Shown: positions 26,691 to 35,933 of the stretch, one piece after another
How positions within the stretch are numbered: position 1 is the first letter of the stretch
Layout of the letters: each line of letters opens with the position of its first letter
Notes under the pieces: model-generated
The model's input: only the letters and a program-made list of their open reading frames with translations
Told to the model about the DNA's origin: nothing
Databases searched by the model: none
Position numbers and translations under genes: made by a program
Origin: Billgrantia aerodenitrificans
GTDB taxonomy: Bacteria; Pseudomonadota; Gammaproteobacteria; Pseudomonadales; Halomonadaceae
Reading direction: 5' to 3'
Length of the DNA stretch: 64,000 bases
NCBI RefSeq assembly: GCF_021404405.1
Contig: NZ_JABFTV010000014.1
Span: 42,218 to 106,217, forward strand

Positions 26691-27271
26691 CGCGCCAATA
26701 CCAACAGTTCGATATCGAAATACGCTTCCGCAACGTACTGGAGATTGCTCAACAGGCCCTGGCGCCCCACGCCCGACGGGTGCACGGCAATCAAGCGACG
26801 CGGGCCACCCTGTTCGGCGATCTGCTTGAGCATGCGATAACCGCGGCGGAACGCCTCCAGATCGTCGTCTATCCACAGCGCCCACTGCGACTGCTGCGCT
26901 GCCAGCAGCGACAGATGCGGGCTGGAGATCGGTAGCGCCACGATACGCCAGCTGCCGGGATCGCCTACCCAGCGACGCCCCTCGTGCGCCCAGCTTTCAA
27001 GCAGCTCGGTGACTCGTGCAGTGTGTCGCTCGGCAGTGCCCGGCAGGCCCAGCACCATCAGCGTCCGCTCCCCCTCACTGCGCGGCGGCCTCGGTCGCTC
27101 CACCGCCGCCTTGGTGCCGGCAGGCTGAGCGCTGGCCTGCTTGGGTCGGACATTCTCCGCCTTGTTTCCTGTGGCCAGCTCGACCAGCATCTCGGCCACG
27201 TGTGTCGGGCACTCGTCCTGCGTCGTTCCATTTGCCCATTGGCGCAAGCCCGCGGCCTGGTCCCATCCCAT
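26687..27271 (-). CDS. FlhG/FleN-like protein lacking the ATPase P-loop
   Basis: The protein has 194 residues. Residues 4-10 read DQAAGLR, matching the DQAxxLR activator motif with which FlhG stimulates the FlhF GTPase. A Pro/Arg-rich linker runs to about residue 67. Residues 70-194 resemble a ParA/MinD fold in its later part (QWALWIDDDLEAFRRGYRML, broken as QWALWIDD and FRRGYRMLKQIAEQGG, then RRLIAVHPSGVGRQGLLSNL and LQYVAEAYFDIEL). No Walker A (KGGxGKT) or switch I is present and the early ATPase strands are missing, about 100 residues short of normal FlhG. The gene abuts the flhF stop (TAGATG) and overlaps flhE (ATGA). Identity as a decayed or specialised FlhG rests on position plus the N-terminal motif. 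Confidence 0.65.
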   Translation of the reverse strand: MGWDQAAGLRQWANGTTQDECPTHVAEMLVELATGNKAENVRPKQASAQPAGTKAAVERPRPPRSEGERTLMVLGLPGTAERHTARVTELLESWAHEGRRWVGDPGSWRIVALPISSPHLSLLAAQQSQWALWIDDDLEAFRRGYRMLKQIAEQGGPRRLIAVHPSGVGRQGLLSNLQYVAEAYFDIELLVLAR

Positions 27272-29494
27272 CTAGCCTGTCTCCCGTTCACCGAGGCCAA
27301 GGTGGCGAATGGCATCGCGCACCAGGAAAAGTTGTAGTAGAGACTCGAGCAGCGCCACGTCTCGGCGTCGGCGACGCCCACCACCGAGGCCCAACAGCTC
27401 GGCTCTGAGATCCATGGCGGCCTCGTCTTCGGCAAGGTCGAGGTGAGCTGCCACCGTGGCCAGTCCACTAGCCATGAGCAAGCGGACATCAGCACGCAGA
27501 TCGCCAGCTTCAGCATGCTCGAGGCGCTGCCAGGCGCGGCGAGCGAGTTGCGGCAACACATCGGCTTGCAGCAGCGCGAGCAGCAGCGGCTGGGGGTCAC
27601 GATTCAGCACGGCGGGAACGATCCAATGGCGTCTGGCCAAGGCCTTGCCACTCTCTGCATCGCGAACCTCACCAAACCAGGCCTGCGCGTCGAAGCCCGA
27701 CCGCTCACGGCGACTGCCCTTGAACCTCACCTCTACCGGCAGCGTCGCGAGCATGAGACGTGCCGGAGCACCGCGGAAGCGGCAGCTAGCCTGGCCGGTG
27801 GCCTCGGCCATCGACTCCAGCGCCGCCAAGCTGTGACGCTCGCCCGCATGGGCGACCCGCAAGCTGCTCCGAACCTGGCTGCACCAGGACAGCCCCTGAC
27901 GCTCCAGCCAGTCGCCGGCCTCGGCATCGGGTAGCCCATTCATCAGATGCACACCGGCAGCGTGGTGCTGCAACGCGCTTTCGAGACGCGCCTGTAGGCC
28001 CGCCACCTGGCGATGCTGCAACAGCGGCAGCGCCAGCCAGGTTCCCTCTGCATTCAGTGCCACATCGGGCATCGCCCAGTGTTCGCCCGGAACCCGTCGC
28101 CGCTCGCTCCACAGCATGCCGTGAGCCTGGCCGGGCCGGGGATGATCCGCCAGCAGCGCATCGAGACGCTGCTGCTGCACGGAAGCCGGCAAACCCAGCA
28201 AGTTCCATACGGCTTCCAGCCCGTCGAAGGCCGGCAAGCGCTGGCGCAACGCCTGCAGCACCGTAGCCAGTCGGCGCCCCTGCCCCAGCAGATTGCCGGC
28301 ACCGCGCGAGGAGATGTCTGGGGCCGTCGGCGAGGCGGTGGAACGAGCCAGGGGCACACGATTGGCCAGACACTGCTCGATGAGCGAGACGGGCTCGGCC
28401 AGGGCCATGTCCTCCGGCACCCGCTGGCCGTGAGAGACGAACAGCAGCCGCAGCCCGTGGCGCATGATGATGTCCAGCACAGGGGCCAACCTGCCCGCCT
28501 CGTCCAGCTTGGTGATGATGCAGTCGGTAATCTCGCCGCCGGCTGCCTGGGCCGCCTGACGATAGCGCACCACCACCTCCTCCAGGGTCTCCGGCTGACT
28601 GGCAGAATTGAGCAGCAGCACCAGACGCACCGAGGTGTCGCCGCCGCGCAGGTGACCGATCTGTTCGATCACGCGTTGATCGCGCTGGCTCATGCCTACC
28701 GTATCGATGATGACGCATGACTTGCCTTTCATGCGCTCGAGCAGATCCGATACCGGCTGGTCGGCGTTGAGAGCGTACATGGGAACGTCGAGCAGCCGCG
28801 AATAGATACGCAGTTGCTCATGAGCGCCGATACGGAAGCTGTCGGTGGTTACCAGCGCCACCGGCCGGGTGCCGTGGCGCATGACGTAGCGTGCCGTCAG
28901 CTTGGCCGTGGTGGTGGTCTTGCCTACTCCGGTAGGACCGATCAGCGCCACGATACCGGCACGGTCCATGAAGGCGGCTTCGTCGTCCAGGCCTTCGAGT
29001 CGCTTGGATAGCTGGCGCACGAGCCAGGCCATGGCACGCTCGTCCAGCGCTTCGACCTCAGCCAGCTCTTCCGGCAACGAGGCCACGACCTCTTCGGCCA
29101 GCGCCGGGCTGAAGCCCGCTTCGAGCATTGCCCGCACGAACTGCTCGCCGGCCGTGCCACCCGCCTCCGGCCGGCTTCTCTCGCGTGCCAGCAAGGCGCG
29201 CATGTCACGCATCTCCTCGAGCAGCCTGGCGCTCATGGCCTCGAAGGCCTGCACCTGCGACTGAGCCGGGTCTGCGCTTGTCGGCACCGCTCGGGCCGCG
29301 GCACTCTCGGGCTCGGGCTGCTTATGGGAAGTTCCCTCGCTGGTAGCCGGTGCTGTCGACTCGGCCATTGCCAGGATCTCGACCCCCTGCTCGGTATGTC
29401 GGTTGGCCAGAATCAGGGCTTCATCGCCAAGCGCCGCACGCACCTGACGCATGGCTTCGCGACTGTTGGCTCCCAGGAACCGCATGACACTCAT
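27272..29494 (-). CDS. flhF: flagellar GTPase FlhF with long C-terminal extension
   Basis: The protein has 740 residues. The N-terminal B region starts SVMRFLGANSREAMRQVR. The SRP-type NG GTPase spans about 110-385, with GPTGVGKTTTTAKL near 185, TTDSFRIGAHEQL near 225, IDTVGMSQRD near 275 and TKLDEAGRLAP near 335. FlhF recruits early flagellar parts to the chosen site, usually the pole, with FlhG. Typical members have about 400-500 residues; here some 350 extra residues follow the GTPase. They are Ala/Leu/Arg-rich with segments such as RRVPGEHWAMPDVAL and ARRHWIVPAVLNRDPQPLL, a domain I do not recognise. GGGAGG precedes the ATG. The gene lies 3 bases after flhA. Confidence 0.93.
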   Translation of the reverse strand: MSVMRFLGANSREAMRQVRAALGDEALILANRHTEQGVEILAMAESTAPATSEGTSHKQPEPESAAARAVPTSADPAQSQVQAFEAMSARLLEEMRDMRALLARERSRPEAGGTAGEQFVRAMLEAGFSPALAEEVVASLPEELAEVEALDERAMAWLVRQLSKRLEGLDDEAAFMDRAGIVALIGPTGVGKTTTTAKLTARYVMRHGTRPVALVTTDSFRIGAHEQLRIYSRLLDVPMYALNADQPVSDLLERMKGKSCVIIDTVGMSQRDQRVIEQIGHLRGGDTSVRLVLLLNSASQPETLEEVVVRYRQAAQAAGGEITDCIITKLDEAGRLAPVLDIIMRHGLRLLFVSHGQRVPEDMALAEPVSLIEQCLANRVPLARSTASPTAPDISSRGAGNLLGQGRRLATVLQALRQRLPAFDGLEAVWNLLGLPASVQQQRLDALLADHPRPGQAHGMLWSERRRVPGEHWAMPDVALNAEGTWLALPLLQHRQVAGLQARLESALQHHAAGVHLMNGLPDAEAGDWLERQGLSWCSQVRSSLRVAHAGERHSLAALESMAEATGQASCRFRGAPARLMLATLPVEVRFKGSRRERSGFDAQAWFGEVRDAESGKALARRHWIVPAVLNRDPQPLLLALLQADVLPQLARRAWQRLEHAEAGDLRADVRLLMASGLATVAAHLDLAEDEAAMDLRAELLGLGGGRRRRRDVALLESLLQLFLVRDAIRHLGLGERETG

Positions 29495-29497
29495 TGA

Positions 29498-31579
29498 TTA
29501 TCGACCTCCCACCAGCGACGTGACGCGCAGTGTCCGATCATCGGGAATTTCCGCCTGTGACATGACCACCAGGTGGCGCATGCGCCGACGCAGGAACCTG
29601 GCCACCAGCGGCCTCAGACTGTGCTGGACCACCAGTACCGGTGGCTCTCCGCTGGCCTCATGCCGCTCGACGGCCTGCTCGGCCTGACTCATCAGCGTTG
29701 CTGCCAGCCCGGGCTCGAGTGCTCCGTTGCCGTTCATGGCCTGCATCAGCACCTGCTCGAGCTGGGCATCCAGGCCGATCACATTCAGCGTATCGCGTCC
29801 TGGATACCATTGCTGCGTAATCGTCCGCCCAAGAGCAATGCGTACCAGCGCCGTCAGCTCGTTGGTGTCCTGCTGATGCGGGGCATACTCGGCCAGCGTA
29901 TCCAGTATGGTACGCATGTCGCGAATCGAGACATCCTCTTCCAACAGGTTCTGCAGGATACGCTGCAGCGCCGTCAGGTTGACGGCCTTGGGCACGACAT
30001 CTTCGACCAGAGACTTCTGCTCCTCGCCCAGCTTGTCGAGCAGCTTCTGAACCTCCTGACGGCCGAGCATCTCGGGCGCATGGCGGTGCAGCAAGTGGTT
30101 GAGATGGGTAGCGATCACCGTGCCGGCATCGACCACGGTATAGCCGTACACCTGGGCGTGCTCGCGCTGACCCGCGTCGATCCAGATCGCCGGCAGGCCG
30201 AAGGCCGGGTCGGCAGTCGGCGTGCCCTGGAGCTGGCCGGTGACCTGACCGGGGTCGATGGCAAGCCACTGTCCCGGGAAGGCTTCAGCGCGGCCGATCT
30301 CGGCTCCCTTCAGGGTGATCACGTAAGTGTTGGCACCCAGTTCCAGGTTGTCGCGAATGTGCACCACAGCCGGCAGGAACCCGACCTCCTGAGCGAATTT
30401 CTTGCGCACGCTCTTGATGCGGCCCAGCAGCTCGCCATCCTGGCGCTGATCCACCAGCGGGATCAGCCTGTGGCCGACCTCCAAGCCCAGTGTATCCACC
30501 AATTGCACGTCGTCCCAGCTGGCCTCGGGCGCCTCAGGCTGCGGTAGCGGCTCAGTGTTGAGCTCCTGCTCGACCAGTTGCTGCTCCTTCTGGCGCGTCA
30601 GCATCCAGGCCAAGCCAGCCAGCAGTCCGGTGAAGATCAGGAAAACCAGATTGGGCATGCCGGGTACCAGCCCCAGCAGCCCCATGACCAGCGCCGCCAG
30701 CACCATGACCTGAGGGTTGACGAACAGCTGGCTGATCATCTGCTGGCCGACGTCCTGCTCGGTATTGACCCGCGAGACGGTCACGCCGGCAGCGGTTGAG
30801 ATGATCAAGGCGGGAATCTGGGCCACCAGGCCATCGCCGATGGTCATCAGGGTGTAGGTCTTGGCGGCATCGCCGAAGCCCATGCCGTGCTGCAGCATGC
30901 CGATCAGCAGCCCGCCGATGATATTGACCACCATGATCACCAGGCCGGCCATGGCGTCACCGCGCACGAACTTGCTGGCACCGTCCATGGAGCCGTAGAA
31001 GTCGGCCTCCTGGGCGACTTCGGCACGCCGCTTGCGTGCGTCCTCTTCGCCTATCAGGCCGGCGTTGAGGTCGGCATCGATGGCCATCTGCTTGCCGGGC
31101 ATGGCGTCGAGCATGAAGCGCGCACCGACCTCGGCAATCCTCCCTGCGCCCTTGGTGATGACCATGAAGTTGATGATGACGAGGATCAGGAACACCACCA
31201 GGCCCACGGCGAAGTTGCCGCCGATCAGGAACTGCCCGAAGGCTTCGATCACCTTGCCGGCGGAGTCGCCGCCTTGGTGTCCTTCCATCAGGATGACCCG
31301 GGTCGAAGCCACGTTGAGCGACAGTCGCAGCAGCGTGGTAAACAGCAGCACCGCCGGGAAAGCGGCAAAATCCAGCGGCTTCTGGGTGAACATGCTGACC
31401 AGCAGCACCATCACGGCCAGTGCAATGTTGAAGGTGAACAGCAGATCGAGTGCAAAAGGCGGCAGCGGAACGATCATCATGCCGAGGATCATGATGATCA
31501 GGATCGGACCGGCCAGCAGCTTCATGCGCACGTCGCCCATCCAGTCGCGACGCCCAATGAGATGGCTCAGGGATTTCAT
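29498..31579 (-). CDS. flhA: flagellar export gate protein FlhA
   Basis: This 693-residue protein has about eight N-terminal transmembrane helices. The conserved FHIPEP-type loop region is visible (RLSLNVASTRVILMEGHQGG, quoted as RLSLNVASTRVI, and SKFVRGDAMAG). The cytoplasmic domain after residue 330 ends with RILQNLLEEDVSIRD and VVMSQAEIPDDRTLRV. FlhA forms the nonameric ring of the export gate that uses the proton motive force and docks substrate-chaperone complexes such as FliS-FliC and FliT-FliD. The start codon overlaps the flhB stop (ATGA). Length is normal. Confidence 0.97.
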   Translation of the reverse strand: MKSLSHLIGRRDWMGDVRMKLLAGPILIIMILGMMIVPLPPFALDLLFTFNIALAVMVLLVSMFTQKPLDFAAFPAVLLFTTLLRLSLNVASTRVILMEGHQGGDSAGKVIEAFGQFLIGGNFAVGLVVFLILVIINFMVITKGAGRIAEVGARFMLDAMPGKQMAIDADLNAGLIGEEDARKRRAEVAQEADFYGSMDGASKFVRGDAMAGLVIMVVNIIGGLLIGMLQHGMGFGDAAKTYTLMTIGDGLVAQIPALIISTAAGVTVSRVNTEQDVGQQMISQLFVNPQVMVLAALVMGLLGLVPGMPNLVFLIFTGLLAGLAWMLTRQKEQQLVEQELNTEPLPQPEAPEASWDDVQLVDTLGLEVGHRLIPLVDQRQDGELLGRIKSVRKKFAQEVGFLPAVVHIRDNLELGANTYVITLKGAEIGRAEAFPGQWLAIDPGQVTGQLQGTPTADPAFGLPAIWIDAGQREHAQVYGYTVVDAGTVIATHLNHLLHRHAPEMLGRQEVQKLLDKLGEEQKSLVEDVVPKAVNLTALQRILQNLLEEDVSIRDMRTILDTLAEYAPHQQDTNELTALVRIALGRTITQQWYPGRDTLNVIGLDAQLEQVLMQAMNGNGALEPGLAATLMSQAEQAVERHEASGEPPVLVVQHSLRPLVARFLRRRMRHLVVMSQAEIPDDRTLRVTSLVGGR

Positions 31580-32772
31580 CGACGCGCTCCATCGGGCACG
31601 GACGGCCCCTGATCAGCGGCATCATTGCCCGTGTCAGTAGCCGGCACGGCCAGGCTCTCTGGGATAGGCAAGTCTTCGGGTGTAGGCGGCACCTCTCCCC
31701 CCTCTTGGGTAACGTGCTTGAGACGGAAGGCCCAGGCCAGCACTTCCGCCACGGCGGTATACAGATCCAGCGGAATTTCGCGGTCCAGATCGACGTGATG
31801 ATACAGCGCCCGGGCCAGCGGTGGCGCCTGAAGCAGCGGAACGCCGGCTTCCTCGCCCAGCTCGCGGATACGTGCCGCCACCATGTCGGCGCCCTTGGCT
31901 ACAACGCGGGGAGCCCCCATGCGCATCTCGTCATATTGCAGCGCCACGGCATAGTGGGTGGGGTTGGTGATGATCACATCGGCCTCCGGTACCTTGCTCA
32001 TCATACGACCGCGCGCCATCGCCTGCTGCTGGGAGCGAATCCGCGCCTTGACGTGCGGGTCGCCCTCCGACTCCTTGTGTTCGCGCTTGACCTCCTCTTT
32101 GGACATGCGCAACTTCTTGGCATGACTCCACAGCTGGTAAGGCACGTCGATCAGAATCACCACCAGCAGCGTCAATACCATAAGCCCACAGGCCTGGGCA
32201 GCCATCATCAAAGCCCGCGCCAACGCCTGGGTGGTCGGCTGATCCATCAACGACAGGTATTCCCCGCGGTTGAAGTAAAGGTATGCCATGCCCACACCGC
32301 CTATCAGCGTCGACTTGGCCACCGCCTTGAACAGCTCGACCAGGGCCTGGACGCCGAACATGCGCTTCAGCCCCTTGAACGGGTTGAGCTTAGACATCTG
32401 AGGCTTGAGTGACTTTGCCGAGATCAGCCAACCGCCCAGCAGCGCCGGTGCCACCAATGCCACCACCGTCAACAACAGAAACAGCGGCAGCATGGTCAAC
32501 AGCGTGCGCGTTCCCAGGTCGAGCACATTGCTCAGCATGGGACCGGTTTCAAAGGCCTGACGCCTCTCGAACAGGAAGGCCTGCTCCATTACCAGGCCCA
32601 ACTGGTCGTAAAGCAGCGCCCCCATCGACCACATGCCGACCACACCACCCAATAGCAGCATGAAGGTGGTCAGCTCACGAGAGCGGGCGACCTGGCCTTC
32701 CTCTCGCGCCTTCTCGAGGCGACGAGGCGTAGCCTCTTCGGTCTTTTCCTGATCGCTGCTCTGGTCGGCCAT
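31576..32772 (-). CDS. flhB: flagellar export switch protein FlhB
   Basis: The protein has 398 residues. Four transmembrane helices precede a cytoplasmic domain containing the self-cleaving NPTH motif (VIITNPTHYAVALQYD, near residue 270), where FlhB splits to switch from rod/hook to filament export. The start of the protein (QEKTEEATPRRLEKAREEGQ) is the classic FlhB N-terminus. The C-terminus carries an extra Pro/Asp-rich tail of about 40 residues beyond the usual end. A second, tail-only FlhB-like protein is encoded at 49.8 kb. The 161 bases upstream contain a GCCGATAA-like element without a -35 partner, and no clear promoter. Confidence 0.97.
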   Translation of the reverse strand: MADQSSDQEKTEEATPRRLEKAREEGQVARSRELTTFMLLLGGVVGMWSMGALLYDQLGLVMEQAFLFERRQAFETGPMLSNVLDLGTRTLLTMLPLFLLLTVVALVAPALLGGWLISAKSLKPQMSKLNPFKGLKRMFGVQALVELFKAVAKSTLIGGVGMAYLYFNRGEYLSLMDQPTTQALARALMMAAQACGLMVLTLLVVILIDVPYQLWSHAKKLRMSKEEVKREHKESEGDPHVKARIRSQQQAMARGRMMSKVPEADVIITNPTHYAVALQYDEMRMGAPRVVAKGADMVAARIRELGEEAGVPLLQAPPLARALYHHVDLDREIPLDLYTAVAEVLAWAFRLKHVTQEGGEVPPTPEDLPIPESLAVPATDTGNDAADQGPSVPDGARR

Positions 32773-32933
32773 GGCTCCCGCACACTTTTCCGCACGGTGG
32801 CCATTGTGGCGTCAACGGGGGGATGGCGATACGCCAAAAAGCGCCGATGATCGTGGCTTTATCGGCCACGACCCTCGGCGCAGGGAAGGTAGTACAGTTG
32901 GAAGAGACGGCTAAGCAAATCGCTAAACTACAA

Positions 32934-33608
32934 TCAGAAACCGAGTTGGTCGAGCAAATCGTCCACCTGATCCTGATTGGTGACCACATCGGCGCCGGGC
33001 TTGATCTGCGGGCCGTTCTTGAGCCCCTCTTCCCGCCGCCGCGCATCGTTCTCCCACTGGTCGTTGGCCTTGCGCTGCATGTTCTCGCGGGCCAGCTCCT
33101 CGGGTACGTTGTCGATCAGCACCTGAACCAGTTGGTGCTCGATCTCACGGATCACGTCCATCATCTTCTTGATCACCTGGCCGGTCAGGTCCTGGAAGTC
33201 CTGGGCCATCATGATCTCGAGCAGCTCCTTCTGGGTCGCCTGGGTCTTGTCGGGCACCTCGGCCAGATAGGAGCGGGTCTCTTTGACCAGCTCGCGCGCC
33301 TCGTCGAGCTCCTTGGGCTCGGCAAACCACGCTGCCCAGCGCTTGTCTAGCGACTCGGCGCCGCTGCTGATCGAATCCTGCAGGGGCTGGGCACGATCGA
33401 TGGCATTCAGAGCACGCTCGGCCGCTTGCTCGGTCATGGTGGCGACGTAGTTCAGCCGGTCCCTCGCATCGGGGATGGCTTCCGCCGCCTTCTCGATCTC
33501 CTTGTCCAGCCCCAGCTCACGCATGCTTTCCCGCAGCATGCGAGTCAGCTGGCCGATGCGCTGGACCAGGTCCTCACCGGCAGCACCGGGCGACTCGTTT
33601 GAGCTCAT
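32934..33608 (-). CDS. cheZ: CheY-P phosphatase CheZ
   Basis: The protein has 224 residues, mostly helical. Catalytic residues lie in MAQDFQDLTGQVIKKM (Asp140 and Gln144, corresponding to the E. coli Asp143/Gln147 pair). The protein ends in DQVDDLLDQLGF, the C-terminal peptide that binds CheY. CheZ removes phosphate from CheY to end the tumble or turn signal. AAGGAG lies 8 bases before the ATG. It follows cheY by 39 bases and precedes flhB, as in E. coli. The identification is secure. Confidence 0.97.
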   Translation of the reverse strand: MSSNESPGAAGEDLVQRIGQLTRMLRESMRELGLDKEIEKAAEAIPDARDRLNYVATMTEQAAERALNAIDRAQPLQDSISSGAESLDKRWAAWFAEPKELDEARELVKETRSYLAEVPDKTQATQKELLEIMMAQDFQDLTGQVIKKMMDVIREIEHQLVQVLIDNVPEELARENMQRKANDQWENDARRREEGLKNGPQIKPGADVVTNQDQVDDLLDQLGF

Positions 33609-33647
33609 CTTGTCGTCTCCTTCGCAAGCAGGACAGGCCAGCCGCCA

Positions 33648-34037
33648 TCACTTGCCCAGTTTCTCGAATATCTTGTTGAGTTTCTCTTCCAGCGTGGCGG
33701 CGGTGAAGGGTTTCACCACGTACCCGCTGGCGCCCGCCTGGGCTGCCGCGATGATGTTCTCCTTCTTGGCCTCGGCCGTGACCATCAGCACGGGCAGGTC
33801 CTTGAGCGCGGCATCGGCGCGAATCTGCTTGAGCATCTCCAGGCCGTCGAGATTCGGCATGTTCCAGTCGGACACCACGAACTCGAACGAACCGCCGCGC
33901 AGCTTGCTCAGCGCCTCCTGGCCATCTTCGGCCTCTTCGACGTTGGTGTAACCGAGCTCCTTGAGCAGGCTCCGAACGATCCGACGCATGGTCGGAAAGT
34001 CGTCTACCACCAGAAAGCTCATGTTCTTATCGGCCAT
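33648..34037 (-). CDS. cheY: chemotaxis response regulator CheY
   Basis: This 129-residue single receiver has phosphoacceptor Asp57 in VVSDWNMP, acidic residues at FLVVDDFPTMRRI, Thr in VLMVTAEAKKENI and Lys in GYVVKPFTAATLEEKLNKIFEKLGK (key Lys near 109 in VVKPFT). Numbering is the same as E. coli CheY. Phospho-CheY binds FliM and changes the direction of rotation. The gene lies directly upstream of cheZ and after the receptor gene at 34116. The sequence is very close to the enteric type. Confidence 0.98.
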   Translation of the reverse strand: MADKNMSFLVVDDFPTMRRIVRSLLKELGYTNVEEAEDGQEALSKLRGGSFEFVVSDWNMPNLDGLEMLKQIRADAALKDLPVLMVTAEAKKENIIAAAQAGASGYVVKPFTAATLEEKLNKIFEKLGK

Positions 34038-34115
34038 CGGGATTCCTCTCTTCTATCCAGGCAATGATCCATGACCGACGGCCGCCCAAGTGCCGTCGGG
34101 ATTCGTTTACACTAC

Positions 34116-35861
34116 TCAGAACTCTTCCCAGTCACCCTCGGCCACCGTCTCTTTACGGGGCTTGCGGCTGGGCTTGGGGTCGATCTCGGCCGGTACGCGC
34201 GACGCGCTGCGCGACGAGGCGCCCGGCTCGGCCAGGGCAGGCACGCCGACGCGCTTCGCCAAAGCCCCGCCGCCAGCATCTGTCTTGATCTCGGACTCCA
34301 CGTCGCCGGACAGACGGAACACGGCCACGGCCTGCTCCAGACGATTCGCCTGCTCCTCCAGCGAGGCGGCGGCGGCCGTTGCCTGCTGCACCAGCGAGGC
34401 ATTCTGCTGGGTCACCTGATCCATCTGACCCACCGCCTGGCTCACCTGCTCGATACCGTCGCTCTGCTCCTGGGACGCTGCGGAGATCTCGTCCATGATG
34501 TCGGTGACCCGACGCACGGCCTTGACCACCTCGTCCATGGTCTCGCCGGCCTGCTCGGCCAGCAGCGACCCTTCCTTGACCTGAGCCACCGAACCATCGA
34601 TGAGCTCCTTGATCTCCTTGGCCGCCGTGGCGCTGCGGCTGGCCAAGTTGCGCACCTCACCGGCCACCACGGCGAAACCGCGCCCCTGTTCACCGGCCCG
34701 CGCCGCCTCCACCGAGGCGTTCAATGCCAGAATGTTGGTCTGGAAGGCGATGGAATCGATGACACTGGTGATATCGCTGATCTTCTGCGAGCTGGTCGAA
34801 ATTCCCACCATGGTCTTGACCACGCGATCCACCACCTCGCCGCCTTGTTCTGCCGTGGTCGAGGCATCCAGGGCCAGCCCGCTGGCCTGACGCGCGTTGT
34901 CGGCATTCTGGCGCACCGTGGCAGTGAGCTCTTCCATGCTGGAGGCCGTCTCCTCGAGCGAAGCCGCCTGCTGCTCGGTGCGCGAGGAGAGGTCGGCATT
35001 GCCGCTGGCAATCTCGCGCGTACCGATATGAATCGAGCTGCTGCCGTCTCGCACCTGGCCGACGATACGCGTCAGGCTCTGTTGCATGTTGCGCATGGCA
35101 TTGAAGAGCTTGCCGATCTCGTTGCGACTGCCCTCGGGTATTCTGGCCGTCAGGTCGGCCTTGGCGATGGCCTGCAGATGCTTGACCGCCGAGTTGAGCG
35201 GGCGGATCACCGTGCTGCGCAGCCCCACATAGACCAGCACCAGTACCACCAGCGCCAGCAACAGCGCGCCCAGGGTGATGAACACAAAGCGCTCCGACTG
35301 AACGCGGAAGTCTTCGGTCATGGCCTGGCCACTGCTGAAACCGTAGGCAACGAACTCGGTCATGTTCTCAGCCAGCGCGTTACTCGGCTCGATCAACTGG
35401 TCACGAAGATTACCGAATCCCGGTGTATTGAGTTCGTCCAAAGCAATATGCTGCTCACGAACGAGGCCCAGCACGGTATGAAAATTCCGCTCGAGCTGCT
35501 GCGCCAGCTCCTGTGCCTCAGCCGACTTCGGCACGGCTGCAAAGTTGCTAAGCCTGACCTCTGCGCGATCCATGCGATTGGCGGCGATATCGAGCTGCTG
35601 GTTGGCATCTGCCATACGACCCAGCATGATCTGGTTGGAAGCGATCTCAAGGCTCACGCGTGCCACGTTGAGCAGCGCATCGGCACGGTTGATCTCGTTG
35701 AGCTGCTGCACGTTGATACTATCGAGATCGACCATGATTCGCGTGGCCTGCCGGTCCGACATGATCGAGAGCAACGACACCACACCGATCAGTACGGCAA
35801 AGCAGACCAGCACGGCAATCATGGAAGCATGAATGCTGATGTTACGTAAAATGCGGCTCAT
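34116..35861 (-). CDS. methyl-accepting chemotaxis protein with four-helix-bundle type sensor
   Basis: The receptor has 581 residues. TM1 lies at about 11-33, and a helical periplasmic region of about 150 residues (TarH/4HB-like length) runs to TM2 near 188-212. HAMP follows (STVIRPLNSAVKHLQAIAKA), then the signalling hairpin with IAFQTNILALNASVEAARAG. It ends in GDWEEF, a W-x-x-F CheR/CheB tether on a long flexible tail rich in Ser, Pro and Lys. AGGAA lies 7 bases before the ATG. It sits between cheB and cheY; E. coli has its receptors before cheR instead. The ligand is unknown. Confidence 0.95.
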   Translation of the reverse strand: MSRILRNISIHASMIAVLVCFAVLIGVVSLLSIMSDRQATRIMVDLDSINVQQLNEINRADALLNVARVSLEIASNQIMLGRMADANQQLDIAANRMDRAEVRLSNFAAVPKSAEAQELAQQLERNFHTVLGLVREQHIALDELNTPGFGNLRDQLIEPSNALAENMTEFVAYGFSSGQAMTEDFRVQSERFVFITLGALLLALVVLVLVYVGLRSTVIRPLNSAVKHLQAIAKADLTARIPEGSRNEIGKLFNAMRNMQQSLTRIVGQVRDGSSSIHIGTREIASGNADLSSRTEQQAASLEETASSMEELTATVRQNADNARQASGLALDASTTAEQGGEVVDRVVKTMVGISTSSQKISDITSVIDSIAFQTNILALNASVEAARAGEQGRGFAVVAGEVRNLASRSATAAKEIKELIDGSVAQVKEGSLLAEQAGETMDEVVKAVRRVTDIMDEISAASQEQSDGIEQVSQAVGQMDQVTQQNASLVQQATAAAASLEEQANRLEQAVAVFRLSGDVESEIKTDAGGGALAKRVGVPALAEPGASSRSASRVPAEIDPKPSRKPRKETVAEGDWEEF

Positions 35862-35933
35862 TTCGGCGTTCCTCGCGATTAAGACAGGTAAATTCCTGTT
35901 TCTTGTTGTTGTTCTTGATGAAATAGAAAATAG

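Noticed and set aside
26687..27271. Annotating this gene simply as functional FlhG/FleN ATPase
   Set aside because: No Walker A or switch motif is present and the protein is about 100 residues too short.
32859..32866. TTATCGGC in the gap before flhB as a sigma-28 promoter
   Set aside because: It points away from cheZ towards flhB, but the -35 position reads CAGGG, with no similarity to CTTTA.
34027..34034. TTATCGGC (GCCGATAA on the minus strand) as a sigma-28 promoter before cheY
   Set aside because: It is the first codons of cheY itself, and no TAAAG-like element occurs 14 bases away.
34071..35849. 592-residue plus-strand open frame
   Set aside because: Antisense to the chemoreceptor at 34116, with His/Gly/Leu-rich shadow composition and no family features.
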